A DNA stretch of 64,000 nt from Rhodoferax sp. U2-2l (GTDB taxonomy: Bacteria > Pseudomonadota > Gammaproteobacteria > Burkholderiales > Burkholderiaceae_C): assembly GCF_020594515.1 (NCBI RefSeq), contig NZ_JAJCTH010000018.1, positions 41,493-105,492 on the forward strand. The letters run 5' to 3'. A program made the translations under genes and the position numbers. The first letter of the stretch is position 1. Each line of letters opens with the position of its first letter. Positions 43,979-53,656 of the stretch are shown here, one piece after another. The notes under the pieces are model-generated. The model had not been told where the DNA came from and did not search any database. It saw only the letters and a list, made by a program, of their open reading frames with translations.

Positions 43979-45757
43979 ATGAAAATAATTGTCAGAAACG
44001 CGCCACCGCGCGCCGTTTGGGCGTTGGAAAAAGCGGGCATCCACCCGTTGCTGGCGCAGTTGTATGCCGCGCGGGGTGTGCTGGACCCCTCAGAACTGGA
44101 CGCCGCGCTGGCGCACCTGCTGCCCCCCAGCAGCATGAAAGGCACACAGGAGGCGGCGCGCCTGCTGGCTGACGCGATGAGCCAGGACAAAAAACTCTGC
44201 ATCGTGGCCGACTACGACTGCGACGGCGCCACCGCCTGCGCCGTGGCCGTGCGCGGCCTGCGCCTGCTGGGCGCCCAACACGTGGACTACATCGTGCCCG
44301 ACCGCGTGCAGGACGGCTACGGCCTGACCGCCCCGATCTCGCAGCGCGTCAAAGCCAGCGGTGCCGACGTGTTGATCACCGTGGACAACGGCATCGCCAG
44401 CTTCGAGGGCGTGGTCACGGCGCGTGCGCTGGGCCTGCAGGTGCTGGTGACAGATCACCACCTGTGCGCTAGCATCAACGGCACCCCCGCCTTGCCCGAG
44501 GCCGACGTGATCGTCAACCCGAATCAACCCGGCTGCAACTTTCAGAGCAAGTCCATCGCCGGCGTGGGCGTGATGTTTTATGTGCTGCTGGCGCTGCGCG
44601 CCGAGTTGCGCCAGCGCGGCGCTTTTGCCGCGCGTTCGCCCGCGTCGCCAGCGCCAGACGGATCGATCCCGCCCGACACCCGGCCCGTTGAACCCAAGCT
44701 GGACGCGCTGCTGCCCCTCGTCGCCCTGGGCACGGTGGCCGACGTGGTGCGACTGGACGCCAACAACCGACGCCTGGTCGCGCAAGGGCTCAAACGGGTC
44801 AGAGCCGGGATGCTGCCGCCGGGCTTGGCTTCACTTTTTACCGCCTCGTCGCGCGATGCGGCGGTGGCCACCACCTTTGACTTCGGCTTTGCCTTGGGGC
44901 CGCGCATCAACGCTGCCGGGCGCCTCTCAGACATGACGCTGGGCATCGAATGCCTGCTGACCGACGACCCGAACCGCGCGCTGGAACTGGCCAAAACGTT
45001 GGACAGCATCAACCGCGAGCGCCGCGAGATCGAGGGCAATATGCGCGAGCAAGCCCTGCTGGTGGCCGAGTCGCTGTATGAAGATACCGCCGAGGCGCCG
45101 CCCGCCATCTGCGTGTTTGACGCGGATTTTCATGAAGGTGTGGTCGGGATCGTCGCTTCACGCATCAAGGACAAGTTGCACCGTCCGGCCTTTGTGTTTG
45201 CGCCCAGCGGCGCCACCGGGCACGGGCACGAGCTCAAGGGTTCGGGCCGGTCGATTACCGGTTTTCACCTGCGCGACGCACTCGATTTGGTGGCGAAACG
45301 CCACCCCGGTGTGTTGCTGCGTTTCGGCGGCCATGCCATGGCAGCCGGCTGCACCATTGCCGAGGACCATTTCGACACCTTCCAGCAAGCGCTGGCCGAG
45401 GTCGCCCGCGAGTGGCTCGATGCCGCCACGCTGCTGCGCCGCCTGGACACCGACGGCCCGCTCAAGCCCGAATACCGCCGCGTTGATCTGGTGGACGCGC
45501 TGCACCACGAAGTCTGGGGCCAGGGTTTTGCCGCACCCACCTTCAGCGAAGAAGTCGACGTGCTGTCGCAACGCCTGGTGGGTGAAAAACACCTGCAACT
45601 CAAGCTCAAACACCGCGGCGAACCGGTGGACGGCATCTGGTTTGGCCACACCGAGCCGCTGCCTGCGCGCGTCAAACTCGCCTTCCGGCTGGACGCGGAC
45701 AGCTGGCGTGGCGAGCGCAAAGTACGCTTTCTGGTCGAAGCCGCCGAACTGCCTTAA
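43979..45757 (+). CDS. recJ: single-strand-specific exonuclease RecJ
   Basis: A 592-residue DHH-family exonuclease: VADYDCDGATACAVAVRG (motif I), TVDNGIASFEG (motif II) and VTDHHL (motif III), GVVGIVASRIK and FGGHAMAAG (DHHA1 region). It degrades single-stranded DNA 5'-3' in recombination and mismatch repair. A frame from 43979 gives the expected length. Confidence 0.95.
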   Translation: MKIIVRNAPPRAVWALEKAGIHPLLAQLYAARGVLDPSELDAALAHLLPPSSMKGTQEAARLLADAMSQDKKLCIVADYDCDGATACAVAVRGLRLLGAQHVDYIVPDRVQDGYGLTAPISQRVKASGADVLITVDNGIASFEGVVTARALGLQVLVTDHHLCASINGTPALPEADVIVNPNQPGCNFQSKSIAGVGVMFYVLLALRAELRQRGAFAARSPASPAPDGSIPPDTRPVEPKLDALLPLVALGTVADVVRLDANNRRLVAQGLKRVRAGMLPPGLASLFTASSRDAAVATTFDFGFALGPRINAAGRLSDMTLGIECLLTDDPNRALELAKTLDSINRERREIEGNMREQALLVAESLYEDTAEAPPAICVFDADFHEGVVGIVASRIKDKLHRPAFVFAPSGATGHGHELKGSGRSITGFHLRDALDLVAKRHPGVLLRFGGHAMAAGCTIAEDHFDTFQQALAEVAREWLDAATLLRRLDTDGPLKPEYRRVDLVDALHHEVWGQGFAAPTFSEEVDVLSQRLVGEKHLQLKLKHRGEPVDGIWFGHTEPLPARVKLAFRLDADSWRGERKVRFLVEAAELP

Positions 45758-45862
45758 CCCACACGGCGCGGTCACGCAGACGGTCGATCAGCGCCTTGGA
45801 CGGGTGTAGGGCTGATTTGCCGACAGCCCGCCCAGCGCGCGATAGCTCCCTAAAATCAGCCG

Positions 45863-46735
45863 ATGATTCCCACCCTGAACGCTGACCTGCATTGCCACTC
45901 CGTCATCTCCGATGGCACCCTGACACCTGAGGAGCTGGCGCAGCGGGCCAAAAACAACGGCGTGACCCTGTGGGCCCTGACCGACCATGACGAAATTGGT
46001 GGCCAGGCGCGGGCCCTGGCAGCGGCTCAGGCCGTCGGGCTGGATTACCTGACCGGTGTGGAAATTTCCGTGAGTTTTCTGGACCAGACCGTGCACATCG
46101 TTGGCCTGGGTTTTGACGCCGACAACGCGCCGCTGCGCCAAGGCTTGCAACGCACCCGCGGTGGACGCGCGCAGCGCGCCCACGAGATGGCCGATGGCTT
46201 GGCGCTGGTGGGCATCCACGGCGCTTTTGAAGGTGCCTTGAAGTACGCGGGCAACCACGACCTGATTTCTCGCACCCATTTCGCCCGTTTTCTGGTCGAA
46301 ACCGGTGTCTGCAAAGACACCTACGAGGTGTTTCGCAAATACCTGACCGACGGCAAACCCGGCTACGTGCCGCACCGCTGGGCCACCCTGAAAGAGGCGG
46401 TGAGCTGGATCCGGGAGGCAGGCGGCCTGGCGGTGGTGGCGCATCCGGCGCGCTACAAGTTCAGCGCCAACGAAGAATTTGCCCTGTTCACCGAGTTCAA
46501 GGGTCTGGGCGGCCAAGGCGTGGAAGTGGTCACCGGCAGCCACTCGGCCGCTGAGAGCGCGACCTATGCCGATGTGGCGCTGGAGTTTGACCTGGCGGCC
46601 TCACGCGGCAGCGACTTTCACTGCCCCACCGAGAGCCGCACCGATCTCGGCGACTTGCCCGCCCTGCCAACGCAACTCACCCCGATCTGGTCCTTGCTGC
46701 AAGACCGCATCCACAAGGCGCCCGCCGCCGCATGA
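45863..46735 (+). CDS. PHP-domain phosphoesterase (RNase AM/YciV-like)
   Basis: A 290-residue protein of the PHP family: DLHCHSVISDGTLTP, ALTDHDEIGG, GVEISVSF and AHPARYKF hold the metal ligands, with a final DFHCPTES. It probably hydrolyses 3',5'-nucleoside bisphosphates or trims RNA 5' ends, as the E. coli YciV/RNase AM homologue does. Confidence 0.87.
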   Translation: MIPTLNADLHCHSVISDGTLTPEELAQRAKNNGVTLWALTDHDEIGGQARALAAAQAVGLDYLTGVEISVSFLDQTVHIVGLGFDADNAPLRQGLQRTRGGRAQRAHEMADGLALVGIHGAFEGALKYAGNHDLISRTHFARFLVETGVCKDTYEVFRKYLTDGKPGYVPHRWATLKEAVSWIREAGGLAVVAHPARYKFSANEEFALFTEFKGLGGQGVEVVTGSHSAAESATYADVALEFDLAASRGSDFHCPTESRTDLGDLPALPTQLTPIWSLLQDRIHKAPAAA

Positions 46736-46814
46736 ACCTGGCCGGTCGGCCGCTTGGGCGGCATGAAGGCTGCTTGAGACGGACCCGCTGTGCAACCCCT
46801 CACCCCAGCTTGAC

Positions 46815-47705
46815 ATGAGCTCAGATTTTTGGCGCAGCCGCCAAGGCGGTGGCATTTTGCTGATCATGGCCGCCACGCTGTCGTTTGCCCTGGGCGACTC
46901 GGTCGCCCGCCACCTCACCCAGTTGGCGCCGGTGCTGATGCTGTTGTGGTTTCGCTATGCCTTTCAAACGGTCGCGACCCTAGTGATGCGTTTGCCGGTG
47001 CAAAAAGCCGGCCTGTTTGCCACCCCCAACCCAAGGTTTCAAGTCTTGCGCGGCGGGCTGTTGCTGGTCTCGAGTCTCTGCACTTTTCTGGCCTTGCAGC
47101 ACCTGCCGGTGGCCGAGTTCACCGCCATGGTCATGCTGTCGCCGATGGTGGCCACCGCGATGGCGGCCGTTGTGCTGAAAAACCATGTGGCGCCACTGCG
47201 CTGGCTGCTGATGGCCGTGGGCCTGGGTGGCGTGCTGCTGGTGGTGCGCCCGGGCGGCCAGGTGTTTGGCTGGGCACTGGTGTTCCCGTTTGTGCTGGTG
47301 ATCACCTACGCCTGGTTCCAGGTGCTGACCAGCCGCCTGAGCGCGGACGAAAACCCCTACACCACCCAGTTTTACACCGGGTTGGTGGGTGCGCTGCTGA
47401 CCAGCCCTTTTTTGTTGTGGCACTGGCGCACCCAGGCGCTGCTGGACTATTGGCCCTGGTTCATGGCGTTGGGAGCGACGGCCACCCTGGGCCATCTGAT
47501 GCTGATCCGCGCCTTCAACCGGGCCAGCGCGGTGGTGCTGTCGCCTTATCTCTACACCCAGATTGCGTTCGCCACACTGGCAGGCTGGGTCTTTTTCAGC
47601 CACGTGCCTGACGCGCTGGCCTGGGTCGGCATTGCCGTGATTGCCGCCAGCGGCGTGGGCAATGCGATGGTCTCGGTCCAAGAGGCAGGCCAGCGGCGAC
47701 AATAG
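46815..47705 (+). CDS. DMT-superfamily (EamA) transporter
   Basis: A 296-residue membrane protein with ten hydrophobic helices in two EamA repeats (ILLIMAATLSFALGDSVARH; later LVFPFVLVITYAWFQVLTSR). Probably exports small metabolites or amino acids; substrate unknown. Confidence 0.88.
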   Translation: MSSDFWRSRQGGGILLIMAATLSFALGDSVARHLTQLAPVLMLLWFRYAFQTVATLVMRLPVQKAGLFATPNPRFQVLRGGLLLVSSLCTFLALQHLPVAEFTAMVMLSPMVATAMAAVVLKNHVAPLRWLLMAVGLGGVLLVVRPGGQVFGWALVFPFVLVITYAWFQVLTSRLSADENPYTTQFYTGLVGALLTSPFLLWHWRTQALLDYWPWFMALGATATLGHLMLIRAFNRASAVVLSPYLYTQIAFATLAGWVFFSHVPDALAWVGIAVIAASGVGNAMVSVQEAGQRRQ

Positions 47706-47709
47706 CGCC

Positions 47710-48333
47710 ATGCCACAGCTTTTTGAGATCCACCCCGACAACCCGCAGCCACGCCTGCTCAAACAGGCCACGGCGCTGCTGGACAAAGGTGAGGTGCTGG
47801 CCGTGCCCACCGACTCCAGCTACGCGCTGGTCTGTCACCTGGACGACAAGGCCGCCGCCGACAAGCTGCGCCGTATCCGCGGGGTGGACGACAAACACCA
47901 CCTGACACTGCTGTGCCGCGACTTGTCTGAGCTGGCCAGCTACGCGCAGGTCGACAACCAGCAGTACCGCCGCCTGAAGGCCGCCACCCCTGGACCGTTC
48001 ACCTTCATTTTGCTGGCCACCAAAGAAGTGCCGCGCCGCCTGAGCCACCCGTCGCGCAAGACCATCGGCCTGCGCGTACCGGACCACAAAGTGCTGCAAG
48101 AGCTGCTCGCCCTCCACAGCACGCCGCTTTTGGCAACCACCTTGACAGCACCCGGCGAGGATCATCCCTTCAACGACGCCGATGACATTCGCGAGCATTA
48201 CCGAGGCCGCATTGCGGCGGTGATCGACACAGGCGCCTGCCCACGCGAACCCACCACGGTGGTTGACCTGACCGGCGCCGAGCCGGTGGTCATCCGCGAA
48301 GGCCGTGGCTCGCTGGCCTTGCTGGGTTTGTAA
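47710..48333 (+). CDS. YciO/YrdC/Sua5-family L-threonylcarbamoyladenylate synthase-like protein
   Basis: A 207-residue YrdC-fold protein (GEVLAVPTDSSYALVCHLDD, KHHLTLLCRDL, PGPFTFILLAT, KTIGLRVPDH, DTGACPREPTTVVDLTG). The length and DSSYALVC start fit the YciO subgroup better than TsaC itself. Whether it makes threonylcarbamoyl-AMP for tRNA t6A is uncertain. Starts 4 bp after the EamA gene. Confidence 0.87.
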   Translation: MPQLFEIHPDNPQPRLLKQATALLDKGEVLAVPTDSSYALVCHLDDKAAADKLRRIRGVDDKHHLTLLCRDLSELASYAQVDNQQYRRLKAATPGPFTFILLATKEVPRRLSHPSRKTIGLRVPDHKVLQELLALHSTPLLATTLTAPGEDHPFNDADDIREHYRGRIAAVIDTGACPREPTTVVDLTGAEPVVIREGRGSLALLGL

Positions 48334-48349
48334 GCACCGACATCACGCC

Positions 48350-49018
48350 ATGGACATTGCCAACCTGATCCAGACCATCTCGATCTACGCCATTCCGGTG
48401 TTGCTGTCGATCACGCTGCACGAGGCCGCGCACGGCTACGCCGCCCGGCACTTTGGCGACGACACGGCCTACCTGGCTGGGCGCATCACGCTGAACCCGT
48501 TCAAACACATTGACCCGCTGGGCACGATCGTGATGCCGCTGGTCTTGTACCTGGCCACCTCGGGCGCCTTTTTGTTTGGCTACGCCAAGCCGGTGCCGGT
48601 GCGTTTTGGCAACCTGCGCCACCCCAAGCAGGACATGGTCTGGGTGGCGCTGGCCGGGCCGGGCGCCAACTTCTTTCAGGCGCTGCTGTGGGGCGCAGTG
48701 TTTTACCTGTTGCAGGCTCTGGGCGTGACTGAGCCATTTTTCATCGAAATGGCGCAGGGCGGCATTCTGGTGAACATCGTCATGTTTGTGTTCAACCTGT
48801 TTCCGCTGCCACCGCTGGACGGTGGCCGCATCCTGGTGGGCTTGCTGCCTTACAAACAGGCCATGCTGGTGTCGCGTGTGGAGCCTTACGGGTTCTTCAT
48901 CGTCATGGCGCTGGTGCTGGCCGGTGTGGTCAGCAACCTGTGGCTGCGCCCGTTGATGGGCTTGACGTTCAAAGTGATCAACCTGCTGCTTTCACCCTTG
49001 ATCATGCTGGTGAGATAG
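48350..49018 (+). CDS. site-2 protease family (M50) metalloprotease
   Basis: A 222-residue membrane protease with the zinc motif HEAAHG (HExxH) near residue 24 and the distal NLFPLPPLDGGRIL holding the third ligand Asp. Four to six membrane helices. Such small M50 proteins cut within membranes, often in regulatory proteolysis; target unknown. Confidence 0.9.
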   Translation: MDIANLIQTISIYAIPVLLSITLHEAAHGYAARHFGDDTAYLAGRITLNPFKHIDPLGTIVMPLVLYLATSGAFLFGYAKPVPVRFGNLRHPKQDMVWVALAGPGANFFQALLWGAVFYLLQALGVTEPFFIEMAQGGILVNIVMFVFNLFPLPPLDGGRILVGLLPYKQAMLVSRVEPYGFFIVMALVLAGVVSNLWLRPLMGLTFKVINLLLSPLIMLVR

Positions 49019-49118
49019 GCCTGCCAATATCCAACCAAGTCACGGATGACGGGTCAGACCCGCCGTGACAGCTGCCATCCCCCTCGTGTTTTGTTCATCT
49101 TTCTTCCGTTGACCTGCT

Positions 49119-50429
49119 ATGAGTATTGAGCGTTTTCTGACCGGCATCACCCCCTCCGGAACCCCGCATCTGGGCAACTATGTGGGTTCGATCCGCCCCT
49201 CGGTGGCGGCCAGCCTGCGCAGCGATGTGCAGAGTTTTTATTTTCTGGCCGACTACCACGCGCTGATCAAGACCGACGACCCGGCGCGCATCCAGCGCTC
49301 TACGCTGGAAATTGCCGCCAGCTGGCTGGCCTGCGGTCTGGACCCGGACAAAGTGGTGTTTTACCGCCAGTCTGACGTGCCCGAGATCCCGGAACTCACC
49401 TGGTTTCTGAGCTGCGTGCTGGGCAAGGGCGTGCTCAACCGCGCCCACGCCTACAAGGCCGCGGTGGACAAAAACAACGCCGCCGGCCTGGACCCCGATG
49501 CCGACGTCAACGTGGGCCTGTTCATGTACCCGGTGCTGATGGGCGCCGACATCCTGATGTTCAACGCCCACCATGTGCCGGTGGGCCGCGACCAAGTGCA
49601 ACACATCGAGATGGCGCGCGACATGGCCAACAGCTTCAACCACCGTTATGGTGTGCATTTCACCCTGCCCGAAGCCGCTATTGAAGACAACGTGGCCACC
49701 CTGCCCGGCCTGGATGGCCGCAAGATGAGCAAGAGCTACGACAACACCATCCCGCTGTTTGCCACGCGTGAGCAGTTGCAAAAACTCATTGGCGCCATCG
49801 TCACCGACAGCAAGGCGCCGGGCGAACCCAAATCGACCGAAGGCTCGGCGCTGTTCCAGATTTACCAGGCTTTTGCCAGTGCAGAAGAAACCCGCGCGCT
49901 GCAGCAAGCCTTTGCCGACGGCATCAGCTGGCGCGACGCCAAACAGCACGTTTTCGAGCGCATTGACCAGGAAATTGCGCCCCTGCGCGCCAACTACCTG
50001 GCGCTGATGGCCGACCCCGGCAAGATTGAAGCCATTTTCAAAGCAGGTGCCGCCAAGGCGCGTGCCATCGCCACACCGTTCATGACCGAGTTGCGCCACG
50101 CGGTGGGCTTGCGCGACCTGCGCGCCCAGGACGCTGCTACCGCCAAATCGGTCAAAGTGGCGCTGCCGGTGTTCAAACAATACCGCGAGGCCGACGGCCA
50201 GTTTTACTTCAAATTACAGAGCGCTGAGGGCAAGCTGCTGCTGCAAAGCGGCGCTTTTGGCTCACCCAAAGTCGCCGGTCAAAGCATTGCGGCGCTGCAA
50301 ACCCAGGGCGCTGGCGCGCTGGCTGAACTGGCTGGCCTGGTGACGCTGGCCGAGGGCGTATCTGCGGCGGACATCGATGGCGCCTTGCAGGCGCTGCGCG
50401 AGGCCAAGGCCGAATCCAAAACCAAGTAG
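49119..50429 (+). CDS. trpS: tryptophanyl-tRNA synthetase with C-terminal extension
   Basis: A 436-residue class I synthetase charging tRNA-Trp. The HIGH-type motif is GTPHLGNY and the KMSKS motif is GRKMSKS. The catalytic part ends near residue 350. The last roughly 85 residues form an additional segment, with [20 protein letters not shown] followed by [16 protein letters not shown], which resembles the DUF1508/YegP repeat. That makes it about 100 residues longer than E. coli TrpS. It directly precedes tRNA-Ser. Confidence 0.95.
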   Translation: MSIERFLTGITPSGTPHLGNYVGSIRPSVAASLRSDVQSFYFLADYHALIKTDDPARIQRSTLEIAASWLACGLDPDKVVFYRQSDVPEIPELTWFLSCVLGKGVLNRAHAYKAAVDKNNAAGLDPDADVNVGLFMYPVLMGADILMFNAHHVPVGRDQVQHIEMARDMANSFNHRYGVHFTLPEAAIEDNVATLPGLDGRKMSKSYDNTIPLFATREQLQKLIGAIVTDSKAPGEPKSTEGSALFQIYQAFASAEETRALQQAFADGISWRDAKQHVFERIDQEIAPLRANYLALMADPGKIEAIFKAGAAKARAIATPFMTELRHAVGLRDLRAQDAATAKSVKVALPVFKQYREADGQFYFKLQSAEGKLLLQSGAFGSPKVAGQSIAALQTQGAGALAELAGLVTLAEGVSAADIDGALQALREAKAESKTK

Positions 50430-50437
50430 GCCGCTGC

Positions 50438-50443
50438 TACAAT
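50438..50443 (+). promoter_or_regulatory. probable -10 element of the tRNA-Ser promoter
   Basis: TACAAT twelve bases before the mature tRNA 5' end, just after the trpS stop. No good -35 is visible at the normal spacing. Confidence 0.4.
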
Positions 50444-50454
50444 CTCGCGTTCGC

Positions 50455-50542
50455 GGAGAGATGGCAGAGTGGCCGAATGTACCTGACTCGAAATCAGGCG
50501 TACCGCAAGGTACCGTGGGTTCGAATCCCACTCTCTCCGCCA
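50455..50542 (+). tRNA. tRNA-Ser(CGA)
   Basis: An 88-nt tRNA with encoded CCA. The acceptor stem is GGAGAGA/TCTCTCC with discriminator G, and the anticodon arm is CCTGA-CTCGAAA-TCAGG giving anticodon CGA, which reads UCG serine codons. A long variable arm (GCGTACCGCAAGGTACC) is typical of tRNA-Ser, and the T-loop is GTTCGAATC. Confidence 0.97.
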
Positions 50543-50590
50543 GTACAAGTCTTTCCAGCCCGCGCAGGCGGCCTGGAAAGCGCACAGAGA

Positions 50591-50614
50591 GCCTCGCACC
50601 ACGCGGGGCTTTTT
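50591..50614 (+). terminator. intrinsic terminator after tRNA-Ser
   Basis: GCCTCGC/GCGGGGC stem (one T-G wobble) with loop ACCAC, followed directly by five T. It probably ends the trpS-tRNA transcript. A second hairpin (CTTTCCAG/CTGGAAAG, 50551-50580) lies just before it without a T-run. Confidence 0.7.
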
Positions 50615-50766
50615 GCTTTGGACGCCTGACTGCGTCCCGGCCCGGAGACCGTTGGATGCGACATGGATTCAACGGTCTGGGGATGGTGTTCAAAACCCCA
50701 CCGTTCAACCAGACTGAAGGACCCTGCCTTGCCTGGCAATAAGCTGGCCAAGCAGGGCCGCCTGAA

Positions 50767-52449
50767 ATGCGACAGACCATGACTCTATTACCCGGTAGCT
50801 TCAAGTATCGATTGACCCTGATCCTGGCGGTGCTGGCCTTGTCTGTCGGCTTGCCGGGCTATCTGTACATCAGTCATACCTATGTGCGTGCCTTGGTGCA
50901 GGACCAAGGCAACTACCTGCACGGCATGGCTACGACGACCGCCAACGCGCTGTCAGAGAACCTGAGGGAGCGCCTGCGTGATCTGAATCTGTTGTCGCAG
51001 ACCGCACTGTTTCGCACCGCAACGTTCTCCGACCCTGAGCTGACGGCCACCATCAACCGCATTCAGCAGGCGTATCCCCATTACTCCTGGATCGGCTTCA
51101 CCGACACCCAGGGCACCGTGCGTGCGGCCACCGGCAATCTGCTGCTCAACGTCGATGTATCGCAGCGGCCCTGGTACCGGCGGGGCCTGTCCGGCAGTAC
51201 GGTGGGTGATCTGCACACCGCGTTGTTGCTGGCCAAGTTGTTGCCAGCGCAGGATGCCAGCGCGGGACCGATACGGTTCATTGATTTCTCCATGCCGGTG
51301 CGCGACGCAGCGGGCCAGGTGCGCGGTGTGCTGGGGGCCCACGCCCATTGGCGTTGGGCCACCGAAGTGGTGTCTGCGACGACGCCGGCCAGCGCCTTGG
51401 CCAATGGCGTGGAGTTCTTCATCATCAACCGCGAACGCCAGATCATCTATCCCGAGCAACCGCCTGAGGGCATCCAGGTGCCTGATGCCCTCGCTACGGG
51501 GGCAAAGTTCGGATTGCACAACTGGGGCACGACCGAGCCCTACATGTACGCGCAAGTGGCGGTGCGCGAGCTCGCCCAAGCACAGACGCTGGGCTGGCAG
51601 GTGCTGGTGCGCCAGCCCGCCGCGGTGGCGATGGCGCCCGTGAAGACCCTGGAAAACGCGGTGTTGGTTGGCGCCCTGGCCATGGCGGTGATCCTGCTGT
51701 GCATGGGGTACTGGATTGCCCGGCACTTTGGCCAGCCACTGGAGCAATTGGCCGAGCGTGCGCGCCAGATCCAGCATGGCAACGAATCCCTGGAGTGGAA
51801 TATTGAGGGCCGCAGCACCGAGGTGCGCCGTCTGGTGGACGCACTGCGCGGCATGGTGTCGACACTGATGCAGCGGGGCCAGGCCTTGGAACAGGCCAAT
51901 GCCGTTCTGGAGCAAAAAGTGCAGGAGCGTACCAAAGCGCTGGAGCAAGCCAACGCAGCGCTGACATCCCAGGCCAGGCGCGATGCCCTGACGGGTCTGG
52001 GCAACCGGCTGGCCTGCATGGAGCGCCTGCATGACGAATTTGTGCGCCTGCGGCGCACCGGGGTTGCGTACTCGGTCGTGATGCTGGACATCGACCACTT
52101 CAAGCGTGTCAACGACACCTGGGGCCATGCCACGGGCGACAGGGTGCTGCGAGCGGTGGCCCACACGCTGGCGGCATCCGTGCGCGAGGCGGATTTTGTC
52201 GGCCGCTTTGGTGGTGAAGAATTCCTGGCCGTGTTTCCCGCGACGACACTGGACCAGGCGCTGCAGGTGGCAGACAAGATACGTTTGGCCGTGCAGGCCT
52301 TGCCGCTGCAGGATGTGGGCAGCGTGACCCTCAGTGTGGGTGTGGCCCTTGCCCACGCGGACGATACCAACAAGGAATTCGCGGTCGCCCAGGCGGATGC
52401 CGCGCTCTATCGCGCCAAGGAGAACGGCCGCAACCGCGTTCTGGCGTGA
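50767..52449 (+). CDS. dCache-HAMP-GGDEF diguanylate cyclase
   Basis: A 560-residue membrane sensor. TM1 is near residues 14-36, a periplasmic dCache-like domain covers about 40-290, TM2 about 297-318, then HAMP, a coiled coil and a GGDEF domain. The active site is GGEEF, preceded by the I-site READ five residues upstream (READFVGRFGGEEF), so it should make c-di-GMP with product feedback. With the HD-GYP gene at 17.3 kb, the window encodes both synthesis and degradation of c-di-GMP. Confidence 0.93.
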   Translation: MRQTMTLLPGSFKYRLTLILAVLALSVGLPGYLYISHTYVRALVQDQGNYLHGMATTTANALSENLRERLRDLNLLSQTALFRTATFSDPELTATINRIQQAYPHYSWIGFTDTQGTVRAATGNLLLNVDVSQRPWYRRGLSGSTVGDLHTALLLAKLLPAQDASAGPIRFIDFSMPVRDAAGQVRGVLGAHAHWRWATEVVSATTPASALANGVEFFIINRERQIIYPEQPPEGIQVPDALATGAKFGLHNWGTTEPYMYAQVAVRELAQAQTLGWQVLVRQPAAVAMAPVKTLENAVLVGALAMAVILLCMGYWIARHFGQPLEQLAERARQIQHGNESLEWNIEGRSTEVRRLVDALRGMVSTLMQRGQALEQANAVLEQKVQERTKALEQANAALTSQARRDALTGLGNRLACMERLHDEFVRLRRTGVAYSVVMLDIDHFKRVNDTWGHATGDRVLRAVAHTLAASVREADFVGRFGGEEFLAVFPATTLDQALQVADKIRLAVQALPLQDVGSVTLSVGVALAHADDTNKEFAVAQADAALYRAKENGRNRVLA

Positions 52450-52657
52450 GGCTGTCCGCTCTTGATACCGAACTGGCTTGCGGTGCCCCCGATATCGGCT
52501 TTTTTCTTGGGTGCTGTCTGTAACCACCGGCACCAAAGCCGAAGCCTTTTCAGACAAGTCAAGTAGGTTAACCGTCCTCCAGTTTCAGACCCGCAGCAGT
52601 CGATACGCCAAGAGGGGTATTTACGTTGCGCTGTCGTTCACTTAAAGTTGCAACACC

Positions 52658-52894
52658 ATGCCAGAAAAGCCCGCCCATCCAGCACAACCAACACCCGACA
52701 AATCGGGCTCCCCTCTTGACCCCGGCTTTCGGGAGAGGCGACGGTTTCCACGGCCTTTGCCCTTGCCTGAGGTCACGGTTGGCAACGGCGGTGATACGGA
52801 ATGGGCTTTGTGGCTGGAACATGCCGAGCAAGCCCGACCGATTGACATCCAACTGGATTCGCCAGACCCGAAAAAACCGGCTGGGCCTCGATAA
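52658..52894 (+). CDS. possible 78-residue Pro-rich hypothetical protein
   Basis: ATG 52658 opens a 78-codon frame (MPEKPAHPAQPTPDKSGS at the start, then EVTVGNGGDTEWALWLEHAE). The Gly-Asp-Thr-Glu-Trp-Ala-Leu-Trp region looks protein-like, but no ribosome site is clear and opposite-strand frames are also open. The rest of the 52450-53011 gap shows nothing I can identify. Confidence 0.35.
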   Translation: MPEKPAHPAQPTPDKSGSPLDPGFRERRRFPRPLPLPEVTVGNGGDTEWALWLEHAEQARPIDIQLDSPDPKKPAGPR

Positions 52895-53011
52895 GGCCAG
52901 CGTCACACCCCGCTTGAGACCGACACCCAGCGAGCGCGGTGCGAGAAATGGCACCTCGACTCGGTCGGTATGCGCCCCCGGATGTCAATACGCCGGGCGC
53001 CGTTCACCGGC

Positions 53012-53656
53012 TCACGCCACCGCCACCAGACGCCCCTGCAGCAACCGCACCGAGCGGTCAGCCAGGTCACGGGCCTCGGCCTCGTCGTGGGTCACCAGCA
53101 GTGTCGCCATGCCGGCGGCTTGAATCCGGCTGCGAAATTCCTGCCGCAAGGCCACCCGCAAATCGGCATCCAGCGCTGAGAAAGGCTCATCCAGCAGCAA
53201 GACACGCGGTTGGGTGATCAAGGCACGGGCCAGCGCCACGCGCTGCTGCTCACCGCCCGACAGGTTCCAGACGCGACGCTGCGCCTGCTCGGTCAGTCCA
53301 AAAACACCCAGCATCTGCAGCGCCTGGGCGCGCGCTTCGCGCCGCGGCAGCCCTTGCTCGACCAGGCCAAACGCCACGTTGTCCAACACGCTCAGGTGAG
53401 GGAACAGCGCAAAGTCCTGAAACATCAGCGCAAAGCGGCGATGCTCGGGCGCCATCACGGTGATGTCCTGGCCGTCAAACCAGACACGGCCCGCATCCGG
53501 CGCCTGCAGACCCGCCACGATGTTGAGCAGCGTGCTTTTGCCGCTGCCAGACGACCCCAGCAGCGCCACCGTCTCGCCTGCGGCAACCTGCAGGTTCACA
53601 TCCTGCAGCAGCGGGCGATGGGCGTAGCGTTGGTGGATCTGGCGCAGTTCAAGCAT
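53012..53656 (-). CDS. thiQ: thiamine ABC transporter ATP-binding protein ThiQ
   Basis: A 214-residue ABC ATPase: Walker A GSSGSGKST, signature LSGGEQQRVALARAL, Walker B LLLDEPFSALD, switch VTHDEAEA. It is the last gene of the thiB-thiP-thiQ operon, with its start 8 bp inside the thiP 3' end. The riboswitch upstream of thiB makes thiamine or TPP the likely substrate. Confidence 0.9.
   Translation of the reverse strand: MLELRQIHQRYAHRPLLQDVNLQVAAGETVALLGSSGSGKSTLLNIVAGLQAPDAGRVWFDGQDITVMAPEHRRFALMFQDFALFPHLSVLDNVAFGLVEQGLPRREARAQALQMLGVFGLTEQAQRRVWNLSGGEQQRVALARALITQPRVLLLDEPFSALDADLRVALRQEFRSRIQAAGMATLLVTHDEAEARDLADRSVRLLQGRLVAVA

Noticed and set aside
50551..50580. attC-like or attachment site beside tRNA-Ser
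   Set aside because: The hairpin is short, there is no integrase gene nearby, and no repeat of the tRNA 3' end is seen downstream.
50953..52557. 534-codon open frame antisense to the GGDEF gene
   Set aside because: Low-complexity His/Gln/Arg composition, no domain; the sense strand encodes a complete diguanylate cyclase.
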